Shown here in pieces: positions 63,681-64,000 of a DNA stretch of 64,000 nt. The stretch is from Oryzias latipes (lineage: Eukaryota > Chordata > Actinopteri > Beloniformes > Adrianichthyidae). The stretch lies in assembly GCF_002234675.1 (NCBI RefSeq), contig NC_019877.2, positions 341,001 to 405,000 on the forward strand. The letters are read 5' to 3'. The notes beneath the pieces were generated by a model that was not told the origin of the DNA, did no database searches, and saw only the letters and a list, made by a program, of their open reading frames with translations. Each line of letters opens with the position of its first letter. Position 1 is the first letter of the stretch. Made by a program: the position numbers and the translations under genes.

Positions 63681-64000
63681 TTCTTTACTGGTAGTCGTCA
63701 TACTTGGCTGAAAAAAGTGCTCCGGTTTTTGGTTTAGCAAACGTTTCAGGATTTTTAACTGGAAGCAAAAGTTTACTCCAGTTCTGAACTGACCCAAACA
63801 TCTGTTCAGTTTGATTTTTTTCTGTTGAAGATGAATAAAAAATAAAACATTTGGGTGTGATTGACAGCTTTTTAGCTTCATGAGTAAGTGGAGTTTGATG
63901 CTCGGAGCTGCAGGGAAACTTCAAAGTGTGGCGTTCAAGTGTTTGCCTTCCAGAACTGGAATTTTCTGTCTCTGTTTAGTTAGAAATTTCTTGATGGCTG

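Larger units (their letters stand above)
61574..64000. other. Gene-free stretch downstream of aatk
   Basis: No gene is supported. GCTAGCATGCTAA-type motifs cluster at 62430-62550. AT-rich degenerate repeats (AAAAGTTGT and GAATAAAGT motifs) occupy about 62740-63680. Confidence 0.55.

Overview
The window is nuclear DNA of a teleost fish, probably a percomorph. The evidence is a fish-type aatk gene with a mir-338 hairpin in an intron, a stand-alone jacalin-type lectin of fish type, and a dense mix of fish-type repeats (L1/Tx1-like and L2-like LINEs, hAT, Harbinger, Tigger and Tc1 relics, tRNA-derived SINEs). Spliced genes with long introns and abundant microsatellites rule out a prokaryote. The species cannot be fixed from sequence alone.

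Layout. 1-3.7 kb: LINE relics on both strands and simple repeats. 4.1-5.2 kb: a small two-exon jacalin-like lectin gene on the minus strand. 5.8-9.1 kb: more LINE relics and a 0.6 kb (CCAT)n array; the segment at 8323-9061 repeats 1-648. 9.06-10.2 kb: an unclassified sequence with a near-perfect 126-bp palindrome and a locally duplicated block. 10.35-11.95 kb: a decayed Harbinger transposon. 12.36-16.22 kb: an L2-like LINE whose two ends lie head to head, as twin priming would produce. 17.1-25.0 kb: a two-exon C2H2 zinc-finger gene on the plus strand. Its 6.3 kb intron holds a 22-bp minisatellite broken by a hAT MITE, and a LINE tail containing a hAT element, which itself contains a Tigger-like element and an antisense LINE piece. 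25-29.8 kb: intergenic, with CTCF-like motifs. 30.24-61.23 kb: aatk (lemur tyrosine kinase 1), 14 coding exons on the plus strand, 1,619 residues by my splice reconstruction. Its introns carry mir-338, a Tc1 relic, a SINE and six minisatellites. 61.2-64 kb: no gene seen; one foldback repeat and AT-rich degenerate repeats.

How the genes relate. The three host genes do not form a pathway. The only clear functional coupling is aatk with its intronic miRNA, which would be co-transcribed. All aatk exon joins were checked by reading frame: every junction is GT-AG and phase-consistent, and the predicted protein follows the known LMTK1 plan (membrane segment, kinase domain with HSD and DYG motifs, long acidic tail with a PP1-docking-like motif). 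I found no convincing new multi-gene system. The most unusual items are structural: the twin-primed LINE, the nested insertions, the palindrome at a duplication edge, and a 270-bp cluster of non-B-DNA motifs inside aatk intron 2.
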